A DNA stretch of 64,000 nucleotides from Owenweeksia hongkongensis DSM 17368 (GTDB lineage: Bacteria > Bacteroidota > Bacteroidia > Flavobacteriales > Schleiferiaceae). The DNA lies in assembly GCF_000236705.1 (NCBI RefSeq), contig NC_016599.1:1178001-1242000 (forward strand), given 5' to 3'. Shown piece after piece: positions 1-9,701 of this stretch (position 1 is its first letter; each line of letters opens with the position of its first letter). A program made the translations under genes and the position numbers. The notes below the pieces were generated by a model that was not told the origin of the DNA, did not search any database, and worked only from the letters and a program-made list of their open reading frames with translations.

Positions 1-63
1 TTCTAATCCTTGATCTAATTTTTCTTTTTTCTCTTTAGAGAAAAACTTGCCAAAAATACCCAT
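1..63 (-). CDS. ftsY: Signal recognition particle receptor FtsY, N-terminal fragment (cut by window edge)
   Basis: The first 21 codons of a minus-strand gene whose ATG lies at 63-61 and whose body runs off the left edge. The peptide starts MGIFGKFFSKEKKEKLDQGL, which matches the lysine-rich amphipathic N-terminus of Bacteroidota FtsY, the SRP receptor GTPase that delivers ribosome-nascent chain complexes to the membrane. No GTPase motif is inside the window, so the call rests on this short N-terminal signature alone. It is divergent from the M48 protease gene. Confidence 0.7.
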   Translation of the reverse strand, partial: MGIFGKFFSKEKKEKLDQGLE

Positions 64-158
64 GTTCAAATTTTTGCGAGTGCAAATATCCGAAATCCAA
101 TCGACCAAGAGAGGTTTTAAAAAATATTGTTATCCTTGCAGCAACCTGAACGAACGAT

Positions 159-2387
159 ATGAAATTAAAAGCTGCGCTGCTGATATGCTTAGGCATTAGC
201 CTTCAAGCATATGCTCAAGATTGGAACTATTATAAACCTATCCAATCTGAAGGGATCATACCATCTGATTTTACCGAAGCTTATACCAATAAATATGAAC
301 GTGAACGCGAACATATTGGTGCTGATGTAAAAGGTAAAGACAGAAAAAGACAAGATAACTTTCATCTTAGGAGTGAATACTTTGTAGATGAATTGCTCAT
401 GGGTGGTGATGTGATATTTGGAGACACCATTTCAGATTATTGTAATCGTATTTTGGACCACCTGCTAAAAGATGACCCTGGCCTGCGACATAAGCTTAGA
501 ATATATGTAGTAAAAAGTCCGGATGTGAATGCTTATGCTACGGGCAATGGTATCATATTTATAAACCTTGGGCTTATTGCTCAAGTAGAAAACGAAGCTC
601 AACTTGCTTATGTAATTGCGCATGAAGTAATTCACTACAAAAATGAGCACGTTCTCAATCAATACATTGAAGAAGAGAAAATAAAAGATGGTGAAGATTT
701 ATACCGCAAAAGTAATCGCGCTGAGCAAGTACATGCCCTAAGCACCTACTCCAAATCGCAAGAGCTTGAAGCTGATGCAGACGGCTTTCGTTTGTTTTTC
801 AAAAATTCGGGGTACACACACCGAGCGCCAGTATATGTAATGGATGTACTTCAGTACTCCTACCTTCCTTTTGATGAAATTCCTTTTGATTCGACTTTCC
901 TTTCTACAGAAGGTATGAAGTTACCTTCTGGTTATTTACTAAAAAATACGGCCCCTATTACTGCAGAGGCCGACTATGATGATTCGGAAAGTTCACATCC
1001 AAATATTAAAACCAGGAAGCTTGAAATACTGAAGCGCCTAAACCCTAAGGACACTGGCGTAGCATACCTTATTTCCAAGCCCATCTTTGATCACTGCCAA
1101 CGCTTGGCTCGATATGAAATAAGCCGACTATACCTTATTTCAGGTAGATATGGCCAAGCCATTTACCACACCTTTTTGTTAGAACAGAAATATGGAACAG
1201 ACCGTTATCAAAAACTTACAGTTGCTAAAGCTTTGAATGCAGCTACGGTGTATCGAAATAATGGAGTACTGTACAAAATGATAACTGAGTGGAAGGAGGT
1301 AGAGGGTGAAAGTCAACAGGTATTTCACATTTTTGATGAATTTGACAGAGAGGACTTAAATACACTCACCGTAGCTTATACCTACGAAGCTTATAAAAAC
1401 TATCCTAATGATATAGCCTTCAAAAAGCTCTTTACTAAGTCATTTCATGAATTGGTTTTTGAAAATGACCTAAAACCAAACGACTATAGATCTGCACCGC
1501 AGGACACTATAAAACATGATTTATTCTCACTACTTGATAGTGCCGATTTGCCTTCAGGCGGAAGGAGAAGTAGTAAGATTAGCAATATCCAGCGTAAAAA
1601 GAAAGAGCAGGAAACTATGGAATTGTCTGAAGAGGATTATTACAAAACTGCCTTTACCCCCTATTGGAGCGACTCTCTTTTTATGACCACATTTGAAGAT
1701 GCTGTGGATGAATATAACAGCACCAGCTACCGAGATAGAAAAGGTTACAAATCCAGAAGAAAACGAAAAAAATATGACGCAAACTATTCACTGGGTATAG
1801 ACTCTATCGTAATAATAAGCCCTGATTATGCTAAGCTTGATGAGCGTCAAAAAGATGGAATAAAATACCTTACCACCGCTGAAAAATTAGATGAGTACAA
1901 AGCTGAATTGATGAACATATCTGATGATATAAACCTCAATTCTCAAATGCTTGATTACAAAAACATAGAATCATCAGATGTGGATGTGTTTAACGATTTA
2001 TCACTAATGAAAAACTGGATAGACGAGCGATTGATGCATGAAAATGTAGATGCGCTTGTAAGTGATTTTGACTACATGGATCCTATTGGCAAAAAATATG
2101 GCACCAATTATATCTCCTATACGGGAAATCTCTCTCTGAGAGTAAGAGAGCGCAATGTGGCAGGCAAAATCATTTATTCTGTTTTTCTATTTCCTGTACT
2201 CCCATTTACTGTTGCCGATCTATTGATTCCTGATTATGAATCCTTCAACTACTTTTTTCTATTTGATATAAGTAATGGCAAAGCCTTATTGGCTGAGTAC
2301 AATTATTACAAAACAAATGATAGTAAAGACTATTTGCGAAGCATCCTATACAACCACTTGATTCAAGTAAAAGCTAAAGCTAAATAA
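159..2387 (+). CDS. Secreted M48-family zinc metalloprotease with long C-terminal region
   Basis: The 742-residue product has an N-terminal signal peptide (cleavage near AYAQ-D, residue 20). An M48-type zinc site is visible: HEVIH at residues 155-159, and a downstream ELEAD motif (SKSQELEADADGF) supplies the third zinc ligand. Family members are periplasmic or membrane-associated endopeptidases, often in envelope quality control (BepA/LoiP-like). The region after about residue 230 is long, charged and unlike TPR-type BepA tails, and I assign no function to it. The next gene starts one base after the stop and encodes a barrel-like protein, so the two are probably cotranscribed. Confidence 0.85.
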   Translation: MKLKAALLICLGISLQAYAQDWNYYKPIQSEGIIPSDFTEAYTNKYEREREHIGADVKGKDRKRQDNFHLRSEYFVDELLMGGDVIFGDTISDYCNRILDHLLKDDPGLRHKLRIYVVKSPDVNAYATGNGIIFINLGLIAQVENEAQLAYVIAHEVIHYKNEHVLNQYIEEEKIKDGEDLYRKSNRAEQVHALSTYSKSQELEADADGFRLFFKNSGYTHRAPVYVMDVLQYSYLPFDEIPFDSTFLSTEGMKLPSGYLLKNTAPITAEADYDDSESSHPNIKTRKLEILKRLNPKDTGVAYLISKPIFDHCQRLARYEISRLYLISGRYGQAIYHTFLLEQKYGTDRYQKLTVAKALNAATVYRNNGVLYKMITEWKEVEGESQQVFHIFDEFDREDLNTLTVAYTYEAYKNYPNDIAFKKLFTKSFHELVFENDLKPNDYRSAPQDTIKHDLFSLLDSADLPSGGRRSSKISNIQRKKKEQETMELSEEDYYKTAFTPYWSDSLFMTTFEDAVDEYNSTSYRDRKGYKSRRKRKKYDANYSLGIDSIVIISPDYAKLDERQKDGIKYLTTAEKLDEYKAELMNISDDINLNSQMLDYKNIESSDVDVFNDLSLMKNWIDERLMHENVDALVSDFDYMDPIGKKYGTNYISYTGNLSLRVRERNVAGKIIYSVFLFPVLPFTVADLLIPDYESFNYFFLFDISNGKALLAEYNYYKTNDSKDYLRSILYNHLIQVKAKAK

Positions 2388-2388
2388 T

Positions 2389-3183
2389 ATGCGTTTCTTA
2401 TATATACTCACTCTTTCCATCTGTATTCCAGCTGCATTGCTTGCGCAAAAAAATGTGCCGGGATATATGGGTAAAAAATGGAATTTTCAATACCAGGCTT
2501 ACTTATATCCTTCTTTTAATAATCCTAATGGTGAAGAACCAAACATCGTTTCTGCGGACGAAATTGATGTGCCCACATCTCTGAACTTTCAAAATCACTT
2601 TAGCATTGCTTACACCATTTCAAAGCGAATGGAAGTTTTAGCCGAATTTAGTGCTGCCAAAACTAATTTTGATCCCTACCATTCATTTATCTATGAAATG
2701 GACGTTGCTAAGGTTTATTACCCTGAAATGAAGGCTCGCGGAGGAGCTGTTGGAATCAGACTTTACACCAAGCATTTTGCCCCATTGGGTTCATACTTTG
2801 CATTTAAAATCGGTTATACTAAAGTAACAGCTGATGATCTTAATTACTCCATAGTAGATTTTTATACTGGAGGGCCTGATGAAGATTATACCATTGAAGG
2901 TGGCTCCAAAGGTGCTCCCACCCTAACCGCAAGTTTTGGTAACAACCGAATTATTGCAGATCGATTTATTTTTAGTTATGGTATTGATTTTACATTTTTT
3001 GCCGGTGGCATTTTCAACTGGAAACCACTACTTGCAGATGAAAGTCGAGGTGACTACATAGAATTTGGATACCCAGAAACCTATAATGACGAAAATCAGG
3101 AAGCTTACCTAAAAAAGGCTGCTGCACGGTATGCTATGATGTCCATGATCAATGTAAAAATTGGAGTTGGTTTTTTATTGTAG
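2389..3183 (+). CDS. Probable outer-membrane beta-barrel protein, unknown function
   Basis: The 264-residue product has a signal peptide (MRFLYILTLSICIPAALLAQ). The rest is rich in alternating aromatic/polar strands (for example YIEFGYPETYN) and ends with MSMINVKIGVGFLL, resembling the terminal strand of an OMP. The start codon follows the M48 protease stop after one base, implying translational coupling. An outer-membrane protein paired with a periplasmic protease fits a substrate or partner role, but that is inference. I recognise no named family. Confidence 0.6.
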   Translation: MRFLYILTLSICIPAALLAQKNVPGYMGKKWNFQYQAYLYPSFNNPNGEEPNIVSADEIDVPTSLNFQNHFSIAYTISKRMEVLAEFSAAKTNFDPYHSFIYEMDVAKVYYPEMKARGGAVGIRLYTKHFAPLGSYFAFKIGYTKVTADDLNYSIVDFYTGGPDEDYTIEGGSKGAPTLTASFGNNRIIADRFIFSYGIDFTFFAGGIFNWKPLLADESRGDYIEFGYPETYNDENQEAYLKKAAARYAMMSMINVKIGVGFLL

Positions 3184-3224
3184 AAAAAATGACTTCTGGA
3201 AATCAATCTGCTCTTTCATATTGC

Positions 3225-3232
3225 TAAATTTG
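3225..3232 (+). promoter_or_regulatory. TAnnTTTG promoter -7 element upstream of yjdM
   Basis: TAAATTTG matches the Bacteroidota sigma-A -7 consensus TAnnTTTG exactly and lies 22 bases upstream of the ATG at 3255. No convincing -33 TTTG is present at the expected spacing. Confidence 0.45.
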
Positions 3233-3254
3233 CCTCCCAATCAAAGTAATCATT

Positions 3255-3587
3255 ATGTCTGATTCTCAACCGTGCCCACAATGTAAATCACCCTATGCCT
3301 ATCCCATGGATTCGCTAATGGTATGCCCCGAGTGCGGACATGAATGGAACCCGAATGAGGTGGATGAAAATGCTTTATCGGTAAAAGATGCCAATGGCAA
3401 TACTTTGGAAGATGGAGACTCAGTAGTAGTGGTAAAAAACCTTCCGGTAAAAGGACACCCAAAACCTATAAAGGCTGGTACTAAAGTGAAAAACATTCGT
3501 CTTGTAGATGGAGATCACAACATAGATTGCAAAATAGATGGGTTTGGATCTATGGCTCTCAAATCTGAGTTTGTGAAGAAAGCTTAG
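3255..3587 (+). CDS. yjdM: Zinc-ribbon protein YjdM (PhnA-like)
   Basis: The 110-residue protein has two N-terminal CxxC pairs (CPQC near residue 7 and CPEC near residue 24) forming a zinc ribbon. It is followed by the SH3-like PhnA/YjdM C-terminal domain, with the typical [14 protein letters not shown] and [20 protein letters not shown] segments. The length matches the family. Despite the historical PhnA name, this family is not established as phosphonoacetate hydrolase, and its cellular role is unclear. It is monocistronic with its own promoter-like element and is followed by a hairpin shared with the convergent lipoprotein gene. Confidence 0.9.
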   Translation: MSDSQPCPQCKSPYAYPMDSLMVCPECGHEWNPNEVDENALSVKDANGNTLEDGDSVVVVKNLPVKGHPKPIKAGTKVKNIRLVDGDHNIDCKIDGFGSMALKSEFVKKA

Positions 3588-3634
3588 GCTAACCTTTTTT
3601 CCAGAAACACTAATCAGGCTCCGAATTTATTTAT

Positions 3635-3678
3635 AGGATTTCCCATTTCAGTAACACTCACCTCAAATGGGAAACCCT
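3635..3678. terminator. Bidirectional terminator-like hairpin between convergent genes
   Basis: A 10-bp perfect stem (TTTCCCATTT at 3639-3648 pairing with AAATGGGAAA at 3665-3674) extends by AGG/CCT beyond one mismatch and has a 16-nt loop. It sits between the stop of yjdM and the stop of the convergent lipoprotein gene. The flanking T-tracts are weak. Confidence 0.6.
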
Positions 3679-3684
3679 ATATTT

Positions 3685-4374
3685 CTATTCCAGAATTTCC
3701 AATTGAGCCGAATTCACAATTTGATCGCAACCTTCTTGATCAACAACAGCCGTTATACGCACTACGCCTTTTTTTCCTTTTGGGAGAATGTTAAAACTCA
3801 AGGCTTCTCCATCATAAAACACCCTTGGAGGAACCGTTGCCAATGATTCTGGGCTCGCTATAATCCTGATTTTGGTATTATGAGATACAGAAAATGACGG
3901 ATTAAATAATTCTATTGACCCAATCACCGGTTCTGCATTTTCGAGCGAGATATTATCCTTATTCAAATCTAGGGTCAATTCAGTGGGGCAAACTCGCGTA
4001 AACCTTGCTACTTTTTCCTTAAAAGACTTGGCCACCCTTACACCTACTATTACATCATCATCTGAAAAATGCCCAGACACCAGAGCTACTGAATACTCCT
4101 TACTATCCGGATAAACTTCCAGTTTGATAACTCCTGTTGCATAATCATTAGAAGGTATTTCCACCAAATGACCATTAGTAGTTGTTATAGTTAACAATTC
4201 ACTCTTGGCTAGTTTACGGTCAAACTCCAAATTTATTTTCACATAGGATTCGCCATCGGCTGGGATTTCGTTTTGTTTTTTTTCAAAACAAACGGAAAAG
4301 TCTCCGCTTTGAGTGGTAAGCATCTCGTCACAACTCCAGGCAAATAAAACAGCAAAGTATATTAACTTTTTCAT
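3685..4374 (-). CDS. Lipoprotein of unknown function, beta-rich
   Basis: The 229-residue product has a lipoprotein-type signal (MKKLIYFAVLFAWSC, cysteine at residue 15). The rest is beta-rich and may form one or two Ig/invasin-like domains, with DGESYVKINLEFDR resembling the start of a bacterial Ig-like domain. Its ATG lies only 4 bases after the stop of the upstream secreted 878-residue protein, so the pair forms a tight operon. I recognise no named family. Surface display on the inner leaflet of the outer membrane, or an export-linked role, is plausible. Confidence 0.65.
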   Translation of the reverse strand: MKKLIYFAVLFAWSCDEMLTTQSGDFSVCFEKKQNEIPADGESYVKINLEFDRKLAKSELLTITTTNGHLVEIPSNDYATGVIKLEVYPDSKEYSVALVSGHFSDDDVIVGVRVAKSFKEKVARFTRVCPTELTLDLNKDNISLENAEPVIGSIELFNPSFSVSHNTKIRIIASPESLATVPPRVFYDGEALSFNILPKGKKGVVRITAVVDQEGCDQIVNSAQLEILE

Positions 4375-4378
4375 GGTG

Positions 4379-7015
4379 TTATTTTTGAGTTTCTATATTA
4401 TTTACAATATTGGAAAAGCTAAGCCCAAAGCCAACATAAAAGGGGCTTTGCCCACGCACATTAAAGTTGTACCCACCGGTAAGAAATACTCGGTTATTCC
4501 ATAAACCAACTACCGGCCCTACTGCTATTTCGTAATCTTTGGTGGTGGTAAAATCTGCGTAGGAAACATTTATACCAAAGGAAGGCTCCAACCACCTGCC
4601 GAACCTGCCTAAACACTTTTCACCCCTAAAGTCATTGTAATATGACCAAAGCAAGGATACACCAGCGGTTGGTTTAAAGTTAGACGGTGATACATCATTA
4701 GTAACCAAATCCTCATTGATACGCTGCACCAGAAAAGCTGATTCAGAAACAGCTAAGTGCCAGCCTGTTTTTCGGATAAAAAACTTACCAGCGGGTAGCA
4801 TGTGCTCATCTTCTTCTACGGTATCGTCTATATTTTTCCATACTACAAAAACTTCCAACACTTGGCCTGGTTGTGCATTGGCCTTTTGTAGATCTATGGT
4901 GGCATACAGCAGTTTGTTAAAAATTATTTTCCCGGCTGCCTTCGCCATACTTTTTTGATAAAATGCGTAATTATTTTTCAATAATTCGTGCACCAACTCA
5001 GGCGTCTTTTTATAATTCATCTTATTGGGTATCGATTCGAAAGGAAGCGCTTGACCTCCTTCATACGATCGCTCAATCCTCAATTTAGATAGCTCACTAC
5101 TTGTAAAATTAATGCCAGGCACCACCTCTCTATACACCTCTAAGCCATCTCGATCTAGATTTGATGGTCGCTCGTTAGGTCTTAAAAATTTTCTATTCCT
5201 TAAAGCGATATACCCTAATTCACTATTAATAGCGCCACAAGCGGCAGAATACTTCCACCAGTTCTCATGACCACTGGGAATTGTTGAAAGCCGAGGAAGC
5301 TCTACTAATATTTTATAATTATGTTTTAAGGCACTTAGAGCTGCATTAAATCGTATTTCTGTCATTTCGGCCAAAGTTAAAAAGGCGCGAATGGCGTCCC
5401 CTCCTCCTTTACTAAAGTATTCCATATAGTGGATAACCAACCCGACCTCGTACAAATATTTGTTGAAACCTGCTTGGTCTGTTACTCCAAACGTATTCAA
5501 ACGTCTATTTCCTCTTGACCGAAGCATTGAGGTGTCTATTGCAGTACCCAACAAATCTCTATAAGCACTGTCTAAAGAATCACTTAAACCCTCAGTGGAT
5601 GGGTAAAGATCTGTTAGGTTTGTCAAAGTTTTTCTTGATTGACTATCAGGTTTACCATCTTTTAAAACCTCCAATAAAAAGCTTGCGTAATACCTTATAT
5701 CCTCAAGCTCCATATCCAAATAAGCCGAATTGTATCTTTCACGATCACGTTTCAGGGATTCAATAAATATTGTATCGTCTTTATTTCCATTTGCACTTAC
5801 TGAGACCTCAATATCTTGTATCGAATATTTTGAAATTTTCAAGTCAGCCTTTTTCTCACTAATCAAGTCTCGGATTTTCGTATTTTTCACTTTACCCCTT
5901 GGCTTGCCCTCCAAATGAGAGAGGGGTATTTTATCCTCATGATTCCACCTTTTTTCTTTTTGTTTAAATAACAATTCTGTAATTAACTTAAGTTGGTCTG
6001 GCCAATATTTCAAGGTATCATCTACCATGGGTATTTCCTTTTGCAATCTTGATTCCCACGCATTCTGTGCTTCAATAAAAAGATTGAGAAAGTGTGCTGA
6101 TATTTCACTTATTGGTTCGTTTTTCACACCATACTTGGTTCTCTCCTCCCCTACCAATGAATAGGGCGCTACGGCAATCGGCTCGTTATCTAATTTGGCG
6201 GCCAACGAAACATTACCATAAAACTCTAAGTTATCGGCAAGCATTTCCTGGTCAAACCTTATTTCTAACACTACGTTTTCATCCAGCACTTCATACTCTT
6301 GATGCGGAACTAACTTCTTGGGTTTTCCTTGGGATTTATCTTCGGGATACTTTTTCTTAAACACATTATCATCTGCTGCCTTTAACCACCATATAGGTTC
6401 TATTCCTTCCTTGTTTTTTTCGTAAACGGTAACATATCTCCTTGGGTCTATTTTTATCATGGGCCTAGCATCGGGGTCTAGGTTTTCCCTATTTTCAAAT
6501 TTGCCAGCCTTAAGAACAATACTATCAACTACACCCTTTCCACTAAATATTAAGTCAATTCCAGCGGAGCTTTGCAACATACCACAGTATATTTCCTTTG
6601 CATCTGCACGATCCATTTCCTGTGCATTGGCCAGTATGTTTAATAATTTGATGACGGCATACTTTTTATTGGCCTCACCCTCTTGATTATCCGTAGCCTC
6701 TTTATTTAGATATTTCAGAATGTTAATATCATCCATACTCACCCCAAGGGTTTTAACCGACATAGTGCTATAGGCTGGCGGCACAATTACCATTAGCGAA
6801 TCAAGCATTGAGCAAGTAATGGATGTAAACATTTGTCCTTGAGGATCTACTTGGTACTTTAGCTCCTGTTTTTTCTTAAGAGTATTCTCAGGTCTACTTT
6901 CTAAACCCTCATTAGCCTTATTGGTAACAAAAAGGATCGGTATTTTTGGGTTTTTCTCCTGCCCAAAAACGGGCATCAAAAATCCCATAGCGGCTATTAA
7001 AAGAAGCTTTTTCAT
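4379..7015 (-). CDS. Large secreted protein of unknown function
   Basis: The 878-residue product starts at the ATG at 7015-7013. An upstream in-frame extension exists, but only this start gives a clean signal peptide (MKKLLLIAAMGFLMPVFGQ). The middle is helix-rich and charged. The last 90 or so residues, after GRWLEPSFGINVSYADF, look like beta-hairpins ending in FYVGFGLSFSNIV and may be a small barrel or C-terminal beta domain. I recognise no catalytic motif. It is the first gene of a two-gene operon with the lipoprotein. Both ATGs are preceded by the same ACACC stretch and start MKKL. Confidence 0.7.
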   Translation of the reverse strand: MKKLLLIAAMGFLMPVFGQEKNPKIPILFVTNKANEGLESRPENTLKKKQELKYQVDPQGQMFTSITCSMLDSLMVIVPPAYSTMSVKTLGVSMDDINILKYLNKEATDNQEGEANKKYAVIKLLNILANAQEMDRADAKEIYCGMLQSSAGIDLIFSGKGVVDSIVLKAGKFENRENLDPDARPMIKIDPRRYVTVYEKNKEGIEPIWWLKAADDNVFKKKYPEDKSQGKPKKLVPHQEYEVLDENVVLEIRFDQEMLADNLEFYGNVSLAAKLDNEPIAVAPYSLVGEERTKYGVKNEPISEISAHFLNLFIEAQNAWESRLQKEIPMVDDTLKYWPDQLKLITELLFKQKEKRWNHEDKIPLSHLEGKPRGKVKNTKIRDLISEKKADLKISKYSIQDIEVSVSANGNKDDTIFIESLKRDRERYNSAYLDMELEDIRYYASFLLEVLKDGKPDSQSRKTLTNLTDLYPSTEGLSDSLDSAYRDLLGTAIDTSMLRSRGNRRLNTFGVTDQAGFNKYLYEVGLVIHYMEYFSKGGGDAIRAFLTLAEMTEIRFNAALSALKHNYKILVELPRLSTIPSGHENWWKYSAACGAINSELGYIALRNRKFLRPNERPSNLDRDGLEVYREVVPGINFTSSELSKLRIERSYEGGQALPFESIPNKMNYKKTPELVHELLKNNYAFYQKSMAKAAGKIIFNKLLYATIDLQKANAQPGQVLEVFVVWKNIDDTVEEDEHMLPAGKFFIRKTGWHLAVSESAFLVQRINEDLVTNDVSPSNFKPTAGVSLLWSYYNDFRGEKCLGRFGRWLEPSFGINVSYADFTTTKDYEIAVGPVVGLWNNRVFLTGGYNFNVRGQSPFYVGFGLSFSNIVNNIETQK

Positions 7016-7221
7016 GGTGTGGTAGATTTTGGTTCTACCGAAAGTTAGTATCATTATTTGGGCTATACCCCATATACTATGCGCAGGAGAGAAGAAAGGG
7101 GAAAAACCCTTTGCCACATGTATAGAAAATCCCCTTACTTATGGCCTGTTTAAGGAAGGGGCACCAAAATCAGCTATCAGATGTTCGCATCATATTCAAC
7201 TTTTAGAATATTTCATTTATT

Positions 7222-7229
7222 TACTTTTG
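7222..7229 (+). promoter_or_regulatory. TAnnTTTG -7 element immediately upstream of the M15 peptidase
   Basis: TACTTTTG is an exact match to TAnnTTTG. It ends 6 bases before the ATG at 7236, so if active it predicts a leaderless or nearly leaderless transcript. Confidence 0.45.
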
Positions 7230-7235
7230 ACGGCT

Positions 7236-7949
7236 ATGAAAAAATATATCCTGCTTTTTGCTTTAAGCTTATCCGTTTTTATAGCTGATGCTAAAGAACC
7301 ACCTGTTTACACCAAAGCTGAAATACTGGGAGATGTAGATCCATCGTCAAACAAGGGCTTTGACAAAATAAAGAGCAAGTACACCACCAAAAGTGGCATT
7401 TACTTGCGTGATGAAGTGTACGATGCCTTTAAGGATATGTGGAAGGATGCCAAGAAAGACGGGGTGAACCTTGTAATCATTTCTGCAATGCGTAACCGCA
7501 ATTACCAGGCTGGTATTTGGAACCGTAAGTGGAAAAGCTATGGTGGAGATGTATCGGATAGAGCTGAACGTATCTTGCAATATAGCAGTATGCCTGGCAC
7601 CAGCCGCCACCACTGGGGCACCGACTTTGACCTAAACTCGCTGGAAAACAGTTATTTTGAATCTGGCGAAGGAAAAAATATTTACGATTGGCTAAGCGCT
7701 AATGCCCATAAGTACGGCTTCTTTCAACCTTATACTTTGTTCGATGACTATCGCGATGCTGGATACAGAGAGGAAAAATGGCATTGGAGCTACTACCCTA
7801 CTGCTTCAAAATTTCAGCGAGCTTACAACCACATTGTTAAGTATGATGACATAAAGGGTTTTGATGGTAGCGAGTATGCTCCAACCCTGGATGTGATCAA
7901 TAATTATGTAAATGGTATAGAGATGCCTCCTTACTTTTCGGAGCAATAG
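7236..7949 (+). CDS. M15-family D-Ala-D-Ala carboxypeptidase (VanY-like), secreted
   Basis: The 237-residue product starts at 7236, where a signal peptide begins (MKKYILLFALSLSVFIADA). A longer upstream in-frame reading lacks such a signal. Family motifs are clear: SRHHWGTDFDLN contains the zinc-binding HxxxxxxD, and EKWHWSYYP carries the second zinc histidine. The RNRNYQAGIWNRKW region is typical of the M15B lineage. The enzyme would trim D-alanine from peptidoglycan stem peptides in the periplasm. Its last 53 bases overlap the 3' end of the convergent histidine kinase gene. Confidence 0.88.
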   Translation: MKKYILLFALSLSVFIADAKEPPVYTKAEILGDVDPSSNKGFDKIKSKYTTKSGIYLRDEVYDAFKDMWKDAKKDGVNLVIISAMRNRNYQAGIWNRKWKSYGGDVSDRAERILQYSSMPGTSRHHWGTDFDLNSLENSYFESGEGKNIYDWLSANAHKYGFFQPYTLFDDYRDAGYREEKWHWSYYPTASKFQRAYNHIVKYDDIKGFDGSEYAPTLDVINNYVNGIEMPPYFSEQ

Positions 7950-9690
7950 GAATGGTAAAATAAAATATACTTCCTATTCCCACTTTACTTTCCGCCCAAA
8001 TCTTCCCCTCATTCTTGGTAACGAAATCTTTGCTTAGCATAAGCCCTAGCCCCGTGCCCTGCTCCATTTCGGTACCATGAGTTGTAAAGGTTTCTGAAGA
8101 AAAAATACGCTCAAGGTTTTCTTCTGAAATACCTATTCCCGAATCAGAGACTGATATTTCAACATGCTCATCTTTTCGGGTAATTCCAAACTTGATTTCA
8201 TCGCCTGGGCGACAAAATTTCACAGCATTACCCAAGAGGTTTCTAACAACCAATCTTATCATGTTGGGATCAGCCCACACTAAAAACTCCTCTTTTTCGT
8301 CAAAAAACACCTTTATGTTTTTAGCTTCTACCGTAGCACTTAATAGTCCTATATTTTTGCGGATTTCAGTGGAGATATCAAACATCTTTGGACTGATCAT
8401 TTCTCCTTCAAACTGACTCTTGGCCCACACCAAAAGGTTGTCTAAAAATCCGGTGATATTATTTAAGTTTTCCCCTAGTTTAGGTAATAGCTCTTTTAAG
8501 TCATCTTCACTCAACTCCCCTCTACCACTCATTTCAAGAATTTGCGTAAGCACCGCTAATGGTCCACGAACATCATGTGAGATAATGGAAAGTAGTCGTC
8601 CCTTTGTTACATTAAGCTCTTTAAGTTCTTCAGATTGCTGCTGTAACTTTCTTTGATCCTCCTTATACTGAGTGATATTCCTAAATATTAAAAGCCGACC
8701 TTTATTTGAATTATTTTCTTTGATGGTTTTGCAAGTCACTTCAAAGCTGAAAAGTTCATTTCCTATTTCAACTTCCACATCCACATCATTCTCATGACTT
8801 AGGTCCAGCAAATAATCTACCTCTTCTTGTTTTGCTCCTTCGAGCCCCCCAAAATGTAATCCCGATAAGTTTTGAGATTCCTTTTGCATAATCCAAGCCA
8901 TCTTCGGGTTAAAGTCTATTATTCTATTTTGAGGATCTAGTACCAACCACCCTTCGCGCATTACATTAATTACCTTATCGCGAGCCATTGGAACAACATC
9001 AAAAAGCTTGAATTGTAAAAAACCGATTCCAATAGCAATAGCCGAAATCAAAAAGGCAAAAGGAGTGGAATCAATATGCCCGAAAACACCAGTTCGAAAA
9101 ATTACCGAAACATTCGCAGCCCATGGCACCAATGCACCAATTAAAATAACTAGAGACTGCTGCCTGAAAACGCCTGAGCTTAATCTTATACTTTTTATTA
9201 AAACATAAATACCCGATGCTATTAATGTATAGAAATAAGCAACGTGAATATAATACCAAGGGCCCGGTGTAGAAAGCAACCAAGAGTGGCCAGCGGCATG
9301 CTGAATTTGATAATCAGCATAATGTAAGTGATGAAGCGGATTGGTCCACACCATTAATAAAGACAAACCTGCAAAGCCGAAAAAGGCAGAAAAAATAGTC
9401 TTATTAAGTTTACAATCGCGCCCAGTGAATTTAAGTACAAACACAAACCAAATAGTTGGAGTAAGTACAATACCTATGTATTCTACATTAATCCAAAAAA
9501 TCATCTCTCCAATTGTATTCTGGGCAATTGAAATTCCATATCCTGCCGCCCAAATAGAAATAACAGCCATGCAGGCAGCAAACCATTTAGCAACTAAGCC
9601 AATCCTATTGTATACCAAGCCTGCAAGAAAAAGAGCAATCAGGCTAAAAACGATAAGGCTAATTGAATAAGAATTGAGTACGAGTTCCAT
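7897..9690 (-). CDS. Sensor histidine kinase with N-terminal 7TM sensor, PAS, HisKA and HATPase domains
   Basis: The 597-residue protein has seven hydrophobic segments in residues 1-230 (HisKA_7TM-type sensor), a PAS domain at about 240-340, and a short coiled coil. The HisKA box ISHDVRGPLAV has the phospho-acceptor His372. The C-terminal HATPase_c shows its N-box (NLLGNAVKF), DSGIGI and GTGLGL motifs. No response regulator is adjacent, so it is an orphan kinase here. The start lies 11 bases downstream of a perfect 14-bp palindrome. The 3' end overlaps the opposite-strand M15 peptidase gene by 53 bp. Confidence 0.9.
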   Translation of the reverse strand: MELVLNSYSISLIVFSLIALFLAGLVYNRIGLVAKWFAACMAVISIWAAGYGISIAQNTIGEMIFWINVEYIGIVLTPTIWFVFVLKFTGRDCKLNKTIFSAFFGFAGLSLLMVWTNPLHHLHYADYQIQHAAGHSWLLSTPGPWYYIHVAYFYTLIASGIYVLIKSIRLSSGVFRQQSLVILIGALVPWAANVSVIFRTGVFGHIDSTPFAFLISAIAIGIGFLQFKLFDVVPMARDKVINVMREGWLVLDPQNRIIDFNPKMAWIMQKESQNLSGLHFGGLEGAKQEEVDYLLDLSHENDVDVEVEIGNELFSFEVTCKTIKENNSNKGRLLIFRNITQYKEDQRKLQQQSEELKELNVTKGRLLSIISHDVRGPLAVLTQILEMSGRGELSEDDLKELLPKLGENLNNITGFLDNLLVWAKSQFEGEMISPKMFDISTEIRKNIGLLSATVEAKNIKVFFDEKEEFLVWADPNMIRLVVRNLLGNAVKFCRPGDEIKFGITRKDEHVEISVSDSGIGISEENLERIFSSETFTTHGTEMEQGTGLGLMLSKDFVTKNEGKIWAESKVGIGSIFYFTIPIAPKSKEASLYHLHNY

Positions 9691-9701
9691 TAAGCGTTAG
9701 T

